This document shows positions 1-5,409 of a stretch of DNA of 8,120 bases, piece after piece (position 1 is the first letter of the stretch; each line of letters opens with the position of its first letter). Origin of the DNA: Planctomycetaceae bacterium. GTDB lineage: Bacteria > Planctomycetota > Planctomycetia > Pirellulales > Thermoguttaceae. Below the pieces are notes generated by a model. That model searched no databases. It had not been told where the DNA came from and saw only the letters and a program-made list of their open reading frames with translations. The translations under genes and the position numbers were made by a program. The DNA lies in contig JAIRPZ010000053.1 of assembly GCA_031256755.1 (NCBI GenBank), forward strand, positions 1 through 8,120, given 5' to 3'.

Positions 1-138
1 GGACGTGTCGAAGGCAAAGCCGAAGGATTAGCCGAAAAAGCCGCCGAAGTGGCGCGGAATCTTAAAGGTATGGGTTTATCTCTTGCGGATATTGCAGCCG
101 CAACCGGACTTCCGGCATCGGAAATCGAGCGGCTGTGA
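1..138 (+). CDS. C-terminal fragment of an Rpn-family (PD-(D/E)XK) nuclease/transposase-like protein
   Basis: Frame 1 is open from the window edge and gives 45 residues before TGA. The start of the gene lies outside the window. The visible part has repeated G-x-x-E-G-type residues (GRVEGKAEGLAEKAAEVARN) and then a short helix-turn-helix-like end, LKGMGLSLADIAAATGL followed by PASEIERL. This combination, a Gly/Glu/Lys-rich helix followed by a 'M-G-L-S-x-x-x-I-A-x-A-T-G-L' tail, is characteristic of Rpn recombination-promoting nucleases (PDDEXK transposase-like proteins). These are often multicopy and sit in accessory regions. The catalytic PD-(D/E)XK core is not in the window, so activity cannot be judged. 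A different protein that has acquired the same tail is the main alternative. Confidence 0.7.
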   Translation, partial: GRVEGKAEGLAEKAAEVARNLKGMGLSLADIAAATGLPASEIERL

Positions 139-233
139 CCGCCGTTTTTAATTGATAATCGATCATTAACAACACCAATAATACTCTCTACATAATATAT
201 GAAACAGAGAAAATCGTCCAGGGCAAAACCGCC
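139..233. other. AT-rich intergenic spacer between convergent genes
   Basis: This short spacer separates the transposase-like gene end from the end of the minus-strand 111-residue gene. It has an imperfect AT-rich palindrome at about 149-169, with arms TTAATTGAT and ATCATTAA that differ by one bulged base. No T-tract follows the palindrome, so a classic intrinsic terminator is not evident for either gene. Confidence 0.3.
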
Positions 234-569
234 TTATGCCGCGTCTTGTTGTGTTTGGGAAAGATTTCCCCAGTTTTGTTTGTAAAGCAATTTCTCAAGG
301 AGTTTCCGAAGCGTCAGCGTTTGTCCGTCAAGTTCCAATGGTATTTCCAAACCCGGATCACACACAATATCAACGCTCCCGTCTTCGGCAATCAAATGAT
401 CAAACTCCCGCAGCAGCCCGTCCTGCACCGCTTGCCGGACAAGATGTCCGCGAGTCGCCGAAATTTCAGCCGCACGCTCGCCAAGACCATCAGCCGCACG
501 CTTGGCCAGTGCCGGAATGTATTCGCTCGCAATTTCAATCGTCTGCGGAATATAAACTTTGATCTGCAT
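234..569 (-). CDS. Unrecognised 111-residue protein
   Basis: I do not recognise the family. The reading frame is supported by an excellent Shine-Dalgarno sequence, TAGGAGGT, on the minus strand at 574-581, a few bases before the ATG. The protein starts MQIKVYIPQTIEIASEYIP and has no signal peptide or membrane helix. The first half is probably helical (PALAKRAADGLGERAAEIS, then RGHLVRQAVQDGLL). The second half is acidic and probably includes short strands (EDGSVDIVCDPGLEIPLEL), followed by a Leu-rich helix (TLRKLLEKLL) and a polar tail. The single Cys is not in a metal-type motif. It is probably cytoplasmic. It is divergent from the aldolase gene and shares with it an intergenic region that contains a palindrome. 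Overlapping plus-strand frames in the same span lack a comparable ribosome binding site. Confidence 0.65.
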   Translation of the reverse strand: MQIKVYIPQTIEIASEYIPALAKRAADGLGERAAEISATRGHLVRQAVQDGLLREFDHLIAEDGSVDIVCDPGLEIPLELDGQTLTLRKLLEKLLYKQNWGNLSQTQQDAA

Positions 570-573
570 GAAA

Positions 574-581
574 ACCTCCTA
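574..581 (-). promoter_or_regulatory. Strong Shine-Dalgarno site of the 111-residue gene
   Basis: The minus strand reads TAGGAGGT TTTC ATG, so the AGGAGG core lies 5 bases from the start codon. It is the clearest ribosome binding site in the window and is what decides the strand and start of this gene. Confidence 0.75.
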
Positions 582-611
582 ACCGGCTCAATCGGCAAAA
601 ACAGTGTCCGT

Positions 612-630
612 ATTTAACAATTAGTTAAAT
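612..630. promoter_or_regulatory. Palindrome in a divergent intergenic region, operator candidate
   Basis: The sequence ATTTAAC-AATTA-GTTAAAT has perfect 7-bp arms (612-618 and 624-630) around a 5-bp spacer. It lies between the minus-strand 111-residue gene and the plus-strand aldolase, about 45 bp upstream of the former's start and 20 bp upstream of the candidate aldolase -35. Position and symmetry fit a dimeric repressor site, but AT-rich palindromes also arise by chance. Confidence 0.4.
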
Positions 631-649
631 TTTACGGAATATACAGATT

Positions 650-679
650 TTGACGGATTTTCGGAATCTGCGGGATAGT
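650..679 (+). promoter_or_regulatory. Candidate sigma70-type promoter of the aldolase gene
   Basis: TTGACG (650-655, 5/6 match to the -35 consensus) and GATAGT (674-679, 4/6 match to the -10) are separated by 18 bp. Transcription would start near 686 and give a leader of roughly 108 nt before the ATG at 794. The long in-frame extension of the aldolase frame begins with the TTG inside this -35 box, which argues against translation from there. Confidence 0.35.
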
Positions 680-793
680 CCGAAAAATTCAAACACGCCG
701 CTAATAACACGCCGACAGAAAGCAAAGGGATTTGCCGCCGGTACGCGCCAGCCAATCCGTAGAGAACCGGTAAAAACAAGGAAGTTGTCTGTT

Positions 794-1699
794 ATGATCA
801 ATCTGCATCAGGTCAAGGAAGAAATTTGCGACATCGGTCGCCGGATTTACAACAAAGGTTTCGTTGCCGCCAACGACGGAAATATTTCGGTTCGGATTGA
901 CGAGAACCGGCTTGTCTGTACTCCGACAGGCGTAAGCAAAGGATTCATGAAACCGGACGACCTCTGCGTTGTCGATATGAACGCCCGTCAAATTTCCGGG
1001 CGGCTGAAAATGACCAGCGAAGTACGGCAGCACATTACGATTATGAAACACCGAAGCGATGTCAAATCGGTTGTGCATTGTCATCCGCCGCATGCAACCG
1101 CCTTCGGAATCGCACGGGAAGCCATTCCGCAATGTCTCATGCCGGAAGTCGAAGTCCACATCGGCGATGTACCGATTGCAAAGTATACTATTCCCGGCGG
1201 TCAGGAATTTGCCGATGCGATTTTGCCGTTTGTCGATAAAAGCGATATTATCGTGCAAGCCAATCACGGTACGGTTAGTTACGGACCGACATTGGAGCGG
1301 GCGTATTTTCTCGTTGAAATGCTTGACGCTTACTGCCGGATTTTGCTCATTGCCCGAAGTTTAGGCAAGATCGAATATTTTACGAAAGACGAAGCACAGG
1401 GGCTGCTCGATTTGAAATCGAAATGGGGAATGAAAGATCCGCGGACAGAGTTGACGAATTGCGAATTGTGTGCAAACGATATTTTTCGGGACAGTTGGAA
1501 AGAAACCGGAGTCGGAAACCGGGCGTTTCAGCCGCCGGTGTTCAACTCCGCCGGCAAAACCGCCTTTTCTTCGCCGAAGTGTGCAGAGTGCAGATGCAGC
1601 GGCGGAGTGTGCAAATGCACGGAAAGCGATCCCGATCAGGAGTTGCTCGTTAAAGCGATCACCGACAGAGTGATGCAAGCCCTTTCCAAAGCAGGGTAG
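794..1699 (+). CDS. Class II aldolase (fuculose/rhamnulose-phosphate aldolase-like) with Cys-rich segment and putative encapsulation peptide
   Basis: This 301-residue protein belongs to the zinc-dependent class II aldolase/adducin family, which cleaves L-fuculose-1-phosphate or L-rhamnulose-1-phosphate to dihydroxyacetone phosphate and lactaldehyde, or epimerises ribulose 5-phosphate. Visible motifs are the phosphate-binding NDGNIS (27-32), TPTGVSKG (43-50), catalytic Glu76 in MTSEVRQH, zinc ligands His95 and His97 (VHCHPPHA) and His158 (ANHG). The core ends near residue 215. A tail then follows with CELC (223-226), a CxxCxCx4CxC cluster (263-275) and a final amphipathic helix (about 281-298). 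Such tail helices target enzymes to bacterial microcompartments, and planctomycetal fucose/rhamnose microcompartments use an aldolase of this kind. The ATG at 794 has AAGGA about 11 nt upstream and begins at the family's usual N-terminus. The frame is open back to 650, but that stretch is Arg/Lys-rich and unlike the family. Substrate identity is inferred, and no shell genes are present here. Confidence 0.9.
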   Translation: MINLHQVKEEICDIGRRIYNKGFVAANDGNISVRIDENRLVCTPTGVSKGFMKPDDLCVVDMNARQISGRLKMTSEVRQHITIMKHRSDVKSVVHCHPPHATAFGIAREAIPQCLMPEVEVHIGDVPIAKYTIPGGQEFADAILPFVDKSDIIVQANHGTVSYGPTLERAYFLVEMLDAYCRILLIARSLGKIEYFTKDEAQGLLDLKSKWGMKDPRTELTNCELCANDIFRDSWKETGVGNRAFQPPVFNSAGKTAFSSPKCAECRCSGGVCKCTESDPDQELLVKAITDRVMQALSKAG

Positions 1700-1730
1700 C
1701 GGCTGGCGGCTGCGTTCCCGCTTATTTTTT
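1698..1730 (+). terminator. Candidate intrinsic terminator of the aldolase gene
   Basis: A short stem AGCGG/CCGCT (1698-1702 and 1718-1722) starts at the stop codon and is followed directly by a T-rich run (TTATTTTTT, 1722-1730). The stem is only 5 bp with a 15-nt GC-rich loop, so the call is moderate. On the minus strand the hairpin has no T-run, so it would serve the aldolase rather than the convergent ATPase gene. Confidence 0.45.
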
Positions 1731-1734
1731 CACG

Positions 1735-3264
1735 TCAAATCACGCCGAGATTTTTCTCGGCGGCTTCACGGTCGCGGAGATACAAAGCAAGGACGGTCTC
1801 AAATGCGGCTGCCGAAATCTTCCACGCCGGTTCGGTATCCGTATGATCGTTCACATGTTTTTGCAGCAGCAGGTATAAAAACTTGAACAGATGGCGGGGA
1901 ACCTTTAATTTCGCAAACGCATCGGTCAGCCGCCGCCGGTCGATAGCCGGTTCAAAGAGTTCCGTCATGTCGGAATTGGTTCCTTCTGCCGCACAAGCCT
2001 GAAGCCGGATATTAGCCAAATCCAGCAGTGCTTCGCCCGTCCAATCCAATGACCGAATCAGGTTTTGCTTGTCCAGCCGCGCCCGCTGATGAAACTCGCT
2101 GTTTTCACGTTCAATAAAAACAAGCAGTTGATCCGGCAGCAGCAGTTTCAAACCGACACGGTCATGTTTCAGCAGTTTATTATCGAAGATAGACCAAACG
2201 AGCAGTTTCATCAATTCGGGCGAACCGTTGATGAGATACGGTTCATCGACCCTATCCATAATGACAATGAGACCGCTCAAAACGGCTGGCGGATGTCCGC
2301 CGCCTGTCACTTGTCCGCATACACCGAGCAGTTTTGCCAGCATCTCGTAGCGGTGATCGGTGCTGCCCGAAACAGGAAAAGGCATACCGGCAAAATCCTG
2401 TTTTTGCAAACACATCAAAATTTTGTAGAGTTTTCCTTTCGTTTGCGGCAGAACACGGAGCGAACGTTTGAGTTTCCACGCCTGCCAAAACCGTTTGATG
2501 ATTTTGGCGAGGAGCGGAAGAAACAAAATGACGACCGCTATCCAGAACCAGCGGTTGAGTAAAAAAGCAAAAGAAGAATCGGTAAAAAAATAGGCAAGCC
2601 AGCCGGCGGCAAGTGAACCGCCGATGCCGAGAAACCGTTCCCGGCGGTTCGCAAAAAACGAGCGGAAATTTCCGTAACGTAATTTCCTTGCCAGTTTTTT
2701 CCACCGGTACAGCGGATTTTCGCTTCGCGACGTATCGTAGCACGCTGCCAGCAGCAGCATATCGCGGACTTGATGCGGATTCCATGCGGAAACACCGCTA
2801 TTCGCCGGCGGGTTTCCCGGTTCGAGAATCCGATCGATCAACTGCGTTACGGCAAGCGACAGGATTGCGTCAAGGTGATCCCAAAGTTCCCATTTGGCGA
2901 TGACTTTGGCAATCGGAGTGTGCGGCGAAAACCGGTGGCGGAACCGGTCGATGAACGGATTGAGATCGGAATAATCGACAACGAGCGGTACGCCGGTGCG
3001 GCGTGAACTGCCTGTTGATCGATTGCCTGCTCCGTTGTTGACGGCTTCAATCATTTGCAGACGCAGAGCGGTTTTGCCGGAACCTTTTTCGCCGAAAACG
3101 ATGGATGTTGCCGGTTCTGCCGGATTGCCGAAAATTTTATCCCAGGCGGAATGGAATGCCGTACCGACGCACGCCGTTTTGAAAACGACATCGTTTTGTG
3201 CATCTTCTTCGGAAAAGGGATTGCCGAGAATGCCGTGATGCTCTAAAAAGTCCCGGATTTTCAT
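1735..3264 (-). CDS. Membrane-anchored P-loop ATPase (AAA/ORC- or KAP-like)
   Basis: This is a 509-residue putative NTPase. It begins with a short region containing GNPFSEEDA (14-22), then Walker A GEKGSGKT (58-65) and a Walker B-like LIVIMDRVDE (332-341), with Asp337 or Asp340-Glu341 as the likely acidic residues. Between the two motifs is an insertion with two hydrophobic stretches (about 211-228 and 238-255) flanked by basic residues, which suggests two membrane helices and leaves most of the protein cytoplasmic. The C-terminal 170 residues are probably a helical all-alpha domain. KAP NTPases also carry membrane helices inserted between Walker A and B, but their usual 'DDLDR'-type Walker B is not seen. 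The NPF start and the DxxDE resemble ORC/CDC6- or ExeA-like AAA proteins. Family assignment is therefore open. The gene stands alone, convergent with the aldolase and divergent from the permease. The ATG lies almost on top of its -10 element and has no clear Shine-Dalgarno. Confidence 0.8.
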   Translation of the reverse strand: MKIRDFLEHHGILGNPFSEEDAQNDVVFKTACVGTAFHSAWDKIFGNPAEPATSIVFGEKGSGKTALRLQMIEAVNNGAGNRSTGSSRRTGVPLVVDYSDLNPFIDRFRHRFSPHTPIAKVIAKWELWDHLDAILSLAVTQLIDRILEPGNPPANSGVSAWNPHQVRDMLLLAACYDTSRSENPLYRWKKLARKLRYGNFRSFFANRRERFLGIGGSLAAGWLAYFFTDSSFAFLLNRWFWIAVVILFLPLLAKIIKRFWQAWKLKRSLRVLPQTKGKLYKILMCLQKQDFAGMPFPVSGSTDHRYEMLAKLLGVCGQVTGGGHPPAVLSGLIVIMDRVDEPYLINGSPELMKLLVWSIFDNKLLKHDRVGLKLLLPDQLLVFIERENSEFHQRARLDKQNLIRSLDWTGEALLDLANIRLQACAAEGTNSDMTELFEPAIDRRRLTDAFAKLKVPRHLFKFLYLLLQKHVNDHTDTEPAWKISAAAFETVLALYLRDREAAEKNLGVI

Positions 3265-3273
3265 GGTGACCGT

Positions 3274-3279
3274 ATTATA
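3274..3279 (-). promoter_or_regulatory. Extended -10 promoter element of the ATPase gene
   Basis: The minus strand reads TGTTATAAT, a perfect TATAAT with the TGn extension, ending 9 bases before the ATG at 3264. The -35 position (3297-3302, TGCAGA) is poor, which is usual for extended -10 promoters. Transcription would start about 3-4 nt before the start codon, which predicts an essentially leaderless mRNA. Confidence 0.5.
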
Positions 3280-3401
3280 ACACGATTAACCCGCCCTCTG
3301 CATAAATCCTCTGTTTGTTATCGTTTTTGCAGAAGGCAATCGCCGTGAGGCATTATAACCGCTTTCTGAAAATAAACATGTCCGGCAAGACATCGCTGCT
3401 C

Positions 3402-3430
3402 TTGATACCGGGAAAATCCGGTGTTATAAT
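3402..3430 (+). promoter_or_regulatory. Sigma70-type promoter of the permease gene
   Basis: TTGATA (3402-3407, 5/6) and a perfect TATAAT (3425-3430) are separated by exactly 17 bp, and the -10 also carries the TGn extension. This is the best promoter in the window. A start near 3437 leaves a leader of about 30 nt before ATG 3468 and rules out the upstream in-frame starts at 3315 and 3378 for this transcript. The ATG at 3429 overlaps the -10 itself. Confidence 0.65.
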
Positions 3431-3467
3431 GTCCCGTCTCCGATTTTTCCTCAATTTTTCCTTTCCT

Positions 3468-4793
3468 ATGCCTCTTTGGAAAATTGCATGGCGCAGTATT
3501 CAGCATCGATCATTGGCATCCGGTTTGACCGCTTTTTCAATGGGACTCGGTGTCGCCCTCGTCGTTGCCGTCATCGTGATTTACGGCGTGCTGAACCAAA
3601 CGTTTATGCGGAGCGCACAAGGATATGACATTGTGGTCGGACCGCCCAAAGGTTCACCGCTCGAAATCGTTCTTGGTGCCGTCTTTTATTCCAGTTATTT
3701 AAGCGATACCATTCCCTACGATTATTTTCAGCAAATTGAAACAGGACCTTACGCACCGGAAGTCCAAACTGCTGTTCCGATTGCGCTTGCCGGTCAGGTT
3801 GCCGGCTGGCAGATCGTCGCCACCACACCGAAGTTTTTTACGGAACTGCGGTATCTCGATAAATATACTTACACCTTTCGGGAAGGGGAAAATATGAAAG
3901 CGGGGGGCGATTTCGATGCGGTTATCGGATACACGGCTGCCCAAAAAGCAAAACTCAAAGTCGGCGATGTCTTCAAAGCATCGCTTTCCAAACACACTCC
4001 GCTCGAAAACGGCAAACCTTCAGACGAATTTACCGTTGCCGGTATTCTCGATCCGACCGGTACGCCGAATGATCAGGCAGTTTTTATCAACCTCGAAGGT
4101 TTTTTCGCCATGAATAATCATACGGAAAAGACTGCTGTGGACAAAGTGCTGACAAAACGGGCGGATCAGCGTATTTCCGCCGTTCTCGTTCTGACGAAAG
4201 ACAAAGATGTGGCCCCGACTATTACAAAAAATGCACGGGGACAGGATGAGGTTCACATCGGCAGTGAACTGACAACGCAGGATTTGAATCCGCTCACAAT
4301 GTCGCTCGGAGACCGGCTTGTTGCCGATCTGGACGTTCAGGTGGCCAAACCGACTTACGAGATCACCCGGCTGTTCGACATGATTGTCGGACGGATTCAA
4401 ACGGTGCTGATTATTTTTGCTTTGATGGTGATCATTGTGGCGGCAATCGGTATGATGGTGAGCATTTATAATTCGATGAATGAACGCCGACAGGAAATTG
4501 CGATTATGCGGGCTTTGGGTGCAAAGCGGTCAACGGTGATGCTGATTATTTTGCTGGAGTCGATTTTGCTGTCGCTCGGCGGCGGTGTCATCGGCATGAC
4601 GATCGGACATGGGTTGATTGCCGGTGTCGGACCGATTATTGCATCGGCAGTGATGGTGGTTGTCAATCCCTGGCATTTTCAGGCGGCGGAACTGGTGCTG
4701 ATACCCGGCTTGATTGTGCTGGCTTCGCTTGTCGGTTATTTGCCTGCTGTCGTTGCCTACCGCACCGATGTTGCCCAATCGCTCAATCCGTAA
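3468..4793 (+). CDS. ABC transporter permease, FtsX/MacB-DevC type
   Basis: This is a 441-residue inner-membrane protein with the four-helix layout of FtsX-like permeases. The start MPLWKIAWRSIQHR leads into helix 1 (about 18-44). A large extracytoplasmic MacB-PCD-like domain follows (about 45-305). Helix 2 is at about 310-334, and the cytoplasmic coupling motif NERRQEIAIMRALGAKR lies at 338-354. Helix 3 is at about 357-385 and helix 4 at about 406-430. The coupling motif contacts the ABC ATPase, so a LolD/MacB-like ATPase should be the partner, but none is in the window. Family members move lipoproteins, lipids or peptides or act as mechanotransmitters, and the substrate here is unknown. ATG 3468 was chosen because planctomycete homologues, as I recall them, begin at this point and because the promoter lies just upstream. 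No good Shine-Dalgarno is visible. The frame continues upstream to a TTG at 3315, which overlaps the promoter and looks non-coding. Confidence 0.9.
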   Translation: MPLWKIAWRSIQHRSLASGLTAFSMGLGVALVVAVIVIYGVLNQTFMRSAQGYDIVVGPPKGSPLEIVLGAVFYSSYLSDTIPYDYFQQIETGPYAPEVQTAVPIALAGQVAGWQIVATTPKFFTELRYLDKYTYTFREGENMKAGGDFDAVIGYTAAQKAKLKVGDVFKASLSKHTPLENGKPSDEFTVAGILDPTGTPNDQAVFINLEGFFAMNNHTEKTAVDKVLTKRADQRISAVLVLTKDKDVAPTITKNARGQDEVHIGSELTTQDLNPLTMSLGDRLVADLDVQVAKPTYEITRLFDMIVGRIQTVLIIFALMVIIVAAIGMMVSIYNSMNERRQEIAIMRALGAKRSTVMLIILLESILLSLGGGVIGMTIGHGLIAGVGPIIASAVMVVVNPWHFQAAELVLIPGLIVLASLVGYLPAVVAYRTDVAQSLNP

Positions 4794-4807
4794 CCATATA
4801 TAAGTAG

Positions 4808-4850
4808 AACGCCGCCTAAATTTCCCATTCAACCGGCGGGAGGCGGTGTT
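4808..4850. terminator. Hairpin between convergent reading frames
   Basis: AACGCCGCCT (4808-4817) pairs with AGGCGGTGTT (4841-4850) over 10 positions with one G-T wobble, around a 23-nt loop. It lies 15 bp after the permease stop and reaches the stop codon of the minus-strand frame 4849-5043. A second partner, GGCGGG, in the loop could form an alternative stem. Neither side has a T-run, so termination would be inefficient or factor-assisted. It may instead protect 3' ends. Confidence 0.45.
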
Positions 4851-5043
4851 ACCACTCCAATTCGGCAAGGGCATAAACCTTGCTGAATTCGCTTTCAATA
4901 TCATCGGTGCTATACGAATTATTGTGTGTGTTGACAAGACCGTTGAACTTATCACGGTACTGTCCGATAACACCGTACAACTTGATCGTGTTCTCGTATT
5001 TCGATTTGTTCAGTTTCTTTACCCGCTGCTTCAACCATTCCAT
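4849..5043 (-). CDS. Small 64-residue protein, or C-terminal half of a frameshifted gene
   Basis: I do not recognise it. The product begins MEWLKQRVKKLNKSKYEN, is basic at the start and acidic at the end (STDDIESEFSKVYALAELEW), and has no membrane segment. Codon third positions are moderately GC-rich, like the surrounding genes, which supports real coding. The stop codon abuts the hairpin at 4808-4850, as expected for a gene end. The ATG is preceded by an in-frame TAG two codons upstream and by AGAGG with no spacing, a poor initiation context. It overlaps by 13 nt the end of another minus-strand frame (5031-5279). The simplest reading is that both are parts of one gene separated by a frameshift, and a coupled pair of small genes is the alternative. 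Confidence 0.4.
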   Translation of the reverse strand: MEWLKQRVKKLNKSKYENTIKLYGVIGQYRDKFNGLVNTHNNSYSTDDIESEFSKVYALAELEW

Positions 5044-5279
5044 CCTCTACTTCGAATGTTATCTTCCCTTCTAATTGTTGTTTCTCTGATTCTCCGCAGG
5101 TCGTCTTCCGATATTCCATTTTTTTCATCGTCAAATATTTGTAGCAGATTACTGCAATTTTCTTTCAAATTCGTTATTTCCAGAAGAACATAACGTTCCG
5201 GCATCTCATTTCCGTAACAAGAAAGAAACAGACGAAAAATGCTAACGGCAAGAACACCGGCAGTAATATCTGGCAGTTC
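5031..5279 (-). pseudogene. 5'-truncated remnant of a small gene, frame continuing into 4849-5043
   Basis: A minus-strand frame is open from 5279 to its TGA at 5031, giving 82 codons. The first ATG is at 5204 and leaves 57 residues (MPERYVLLEITNLKENC and onward, with DDEKNGISEDDLRRI and a basic, acidic-flanked end). The codons before that ATG also read sensibly: a hydrophobic stretch VLAVSIFRLFLSCYG runs straight into NEMPERYV, which suggests the original protein had an N-terminal membrane anchor. The frame stops at a TAA (5280-5282) at the very edge of the inverted repeat 5285-5387. It therefore looks as if the gene lost its start there. The 3' end runs into the overlapping frame 4849-5043, consistent with an additional frameshift. 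The family is not recognised. Confidence 0.35.
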
Positions 5280-5284
5280 TTAAA

Positions 5285-5387
5285 ATGGATCATTGATAAT
5301 GGAAATTTGATAATTAGAAACATGAGGAGTAAAACCATATACGGTAAACTCTTTATAATGATCAATTCTCCATTGTCAATTTTCCAT
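5285..5387. repeat. Imperfect inverted repeat, MITE-like palindromic element
   Basis: Two 31-bp arms (5285-5315 and 5357-5387) are complementary at about 25 of 31 positions by hand alignment, with a 41-bp centre that also shows partial complementarity. The element is strongly AT-rich compared with its surroundings and is built from words such as TTGATAATT, GATCATT and AATGGA. No target-site duplication is visible. It could fold into a long hairpin as RNA, or be a non-autonomous transposable repeat. A perfect TATAAT (5354-5359) lies at its inner right edge but has no -35. Confidence 0.6.
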
Positions 5388-5409
5388 TCAAGGAGACGTT
5401 TGACATTAT

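Noticed and set aside
149..169. Shared words ATTGATAAT and GATCATT with the inverted repeat at 5285-5315, suggesting a second copy of the element
   Set aside because: The shared words are short and AT-rich and occur in a different order. This is too weak to call a repeat copy without a genome-wide search.
650..793. 48-codon N-terminal extension of the aldolase from a TTG
   Set aside because: The TTG lies within the candidate -35 box. The extension is Arg/Lys-rich and unlike the family's N-terminus, and ATG 794 has a usable upstream AAGGA.
2065..2562. 165-codon plus-strand frame inside the ATPase gene
   Set aside because: It is antisense to a clearly coding gene with Walker motifs, and shows no recognisable domain or initiation signal.
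1735..3264. Firm assignment of the ATPase to the KAP NTPase family
   Set aside because: The inserted membrane helices fit, but the Walker B region reads DRVDE rather than the usual KAP pattern and the NPF-type N-terminus suggests other AAA relatives, so only a general P-loop call is made.
3315..3467. 51-codon N-terminal extension of the permease from a TTG
   Set aside because: It covers the TTGATA-N17-TATAAT promoter and adds sequence not expected before the MPLWKIAWRSIQ start of this family.
4952..5134. 60-codon minus-strand frame overlapping both small frames in the third phase
   Set aside because: It starts within the better-looking frame 5031-5279 and ends within 4849-5043. At most one phase can be coding at each point, and this one has the least protein-like transitions.
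4846..5193. 115-codon plus-strand frame opposite the small minus-strand frames
   Set aside because: It has no ribosome binding site, begins inside the hairpin region, and its Leu/Phe/Ser-rich composition is typical of antisense translation.
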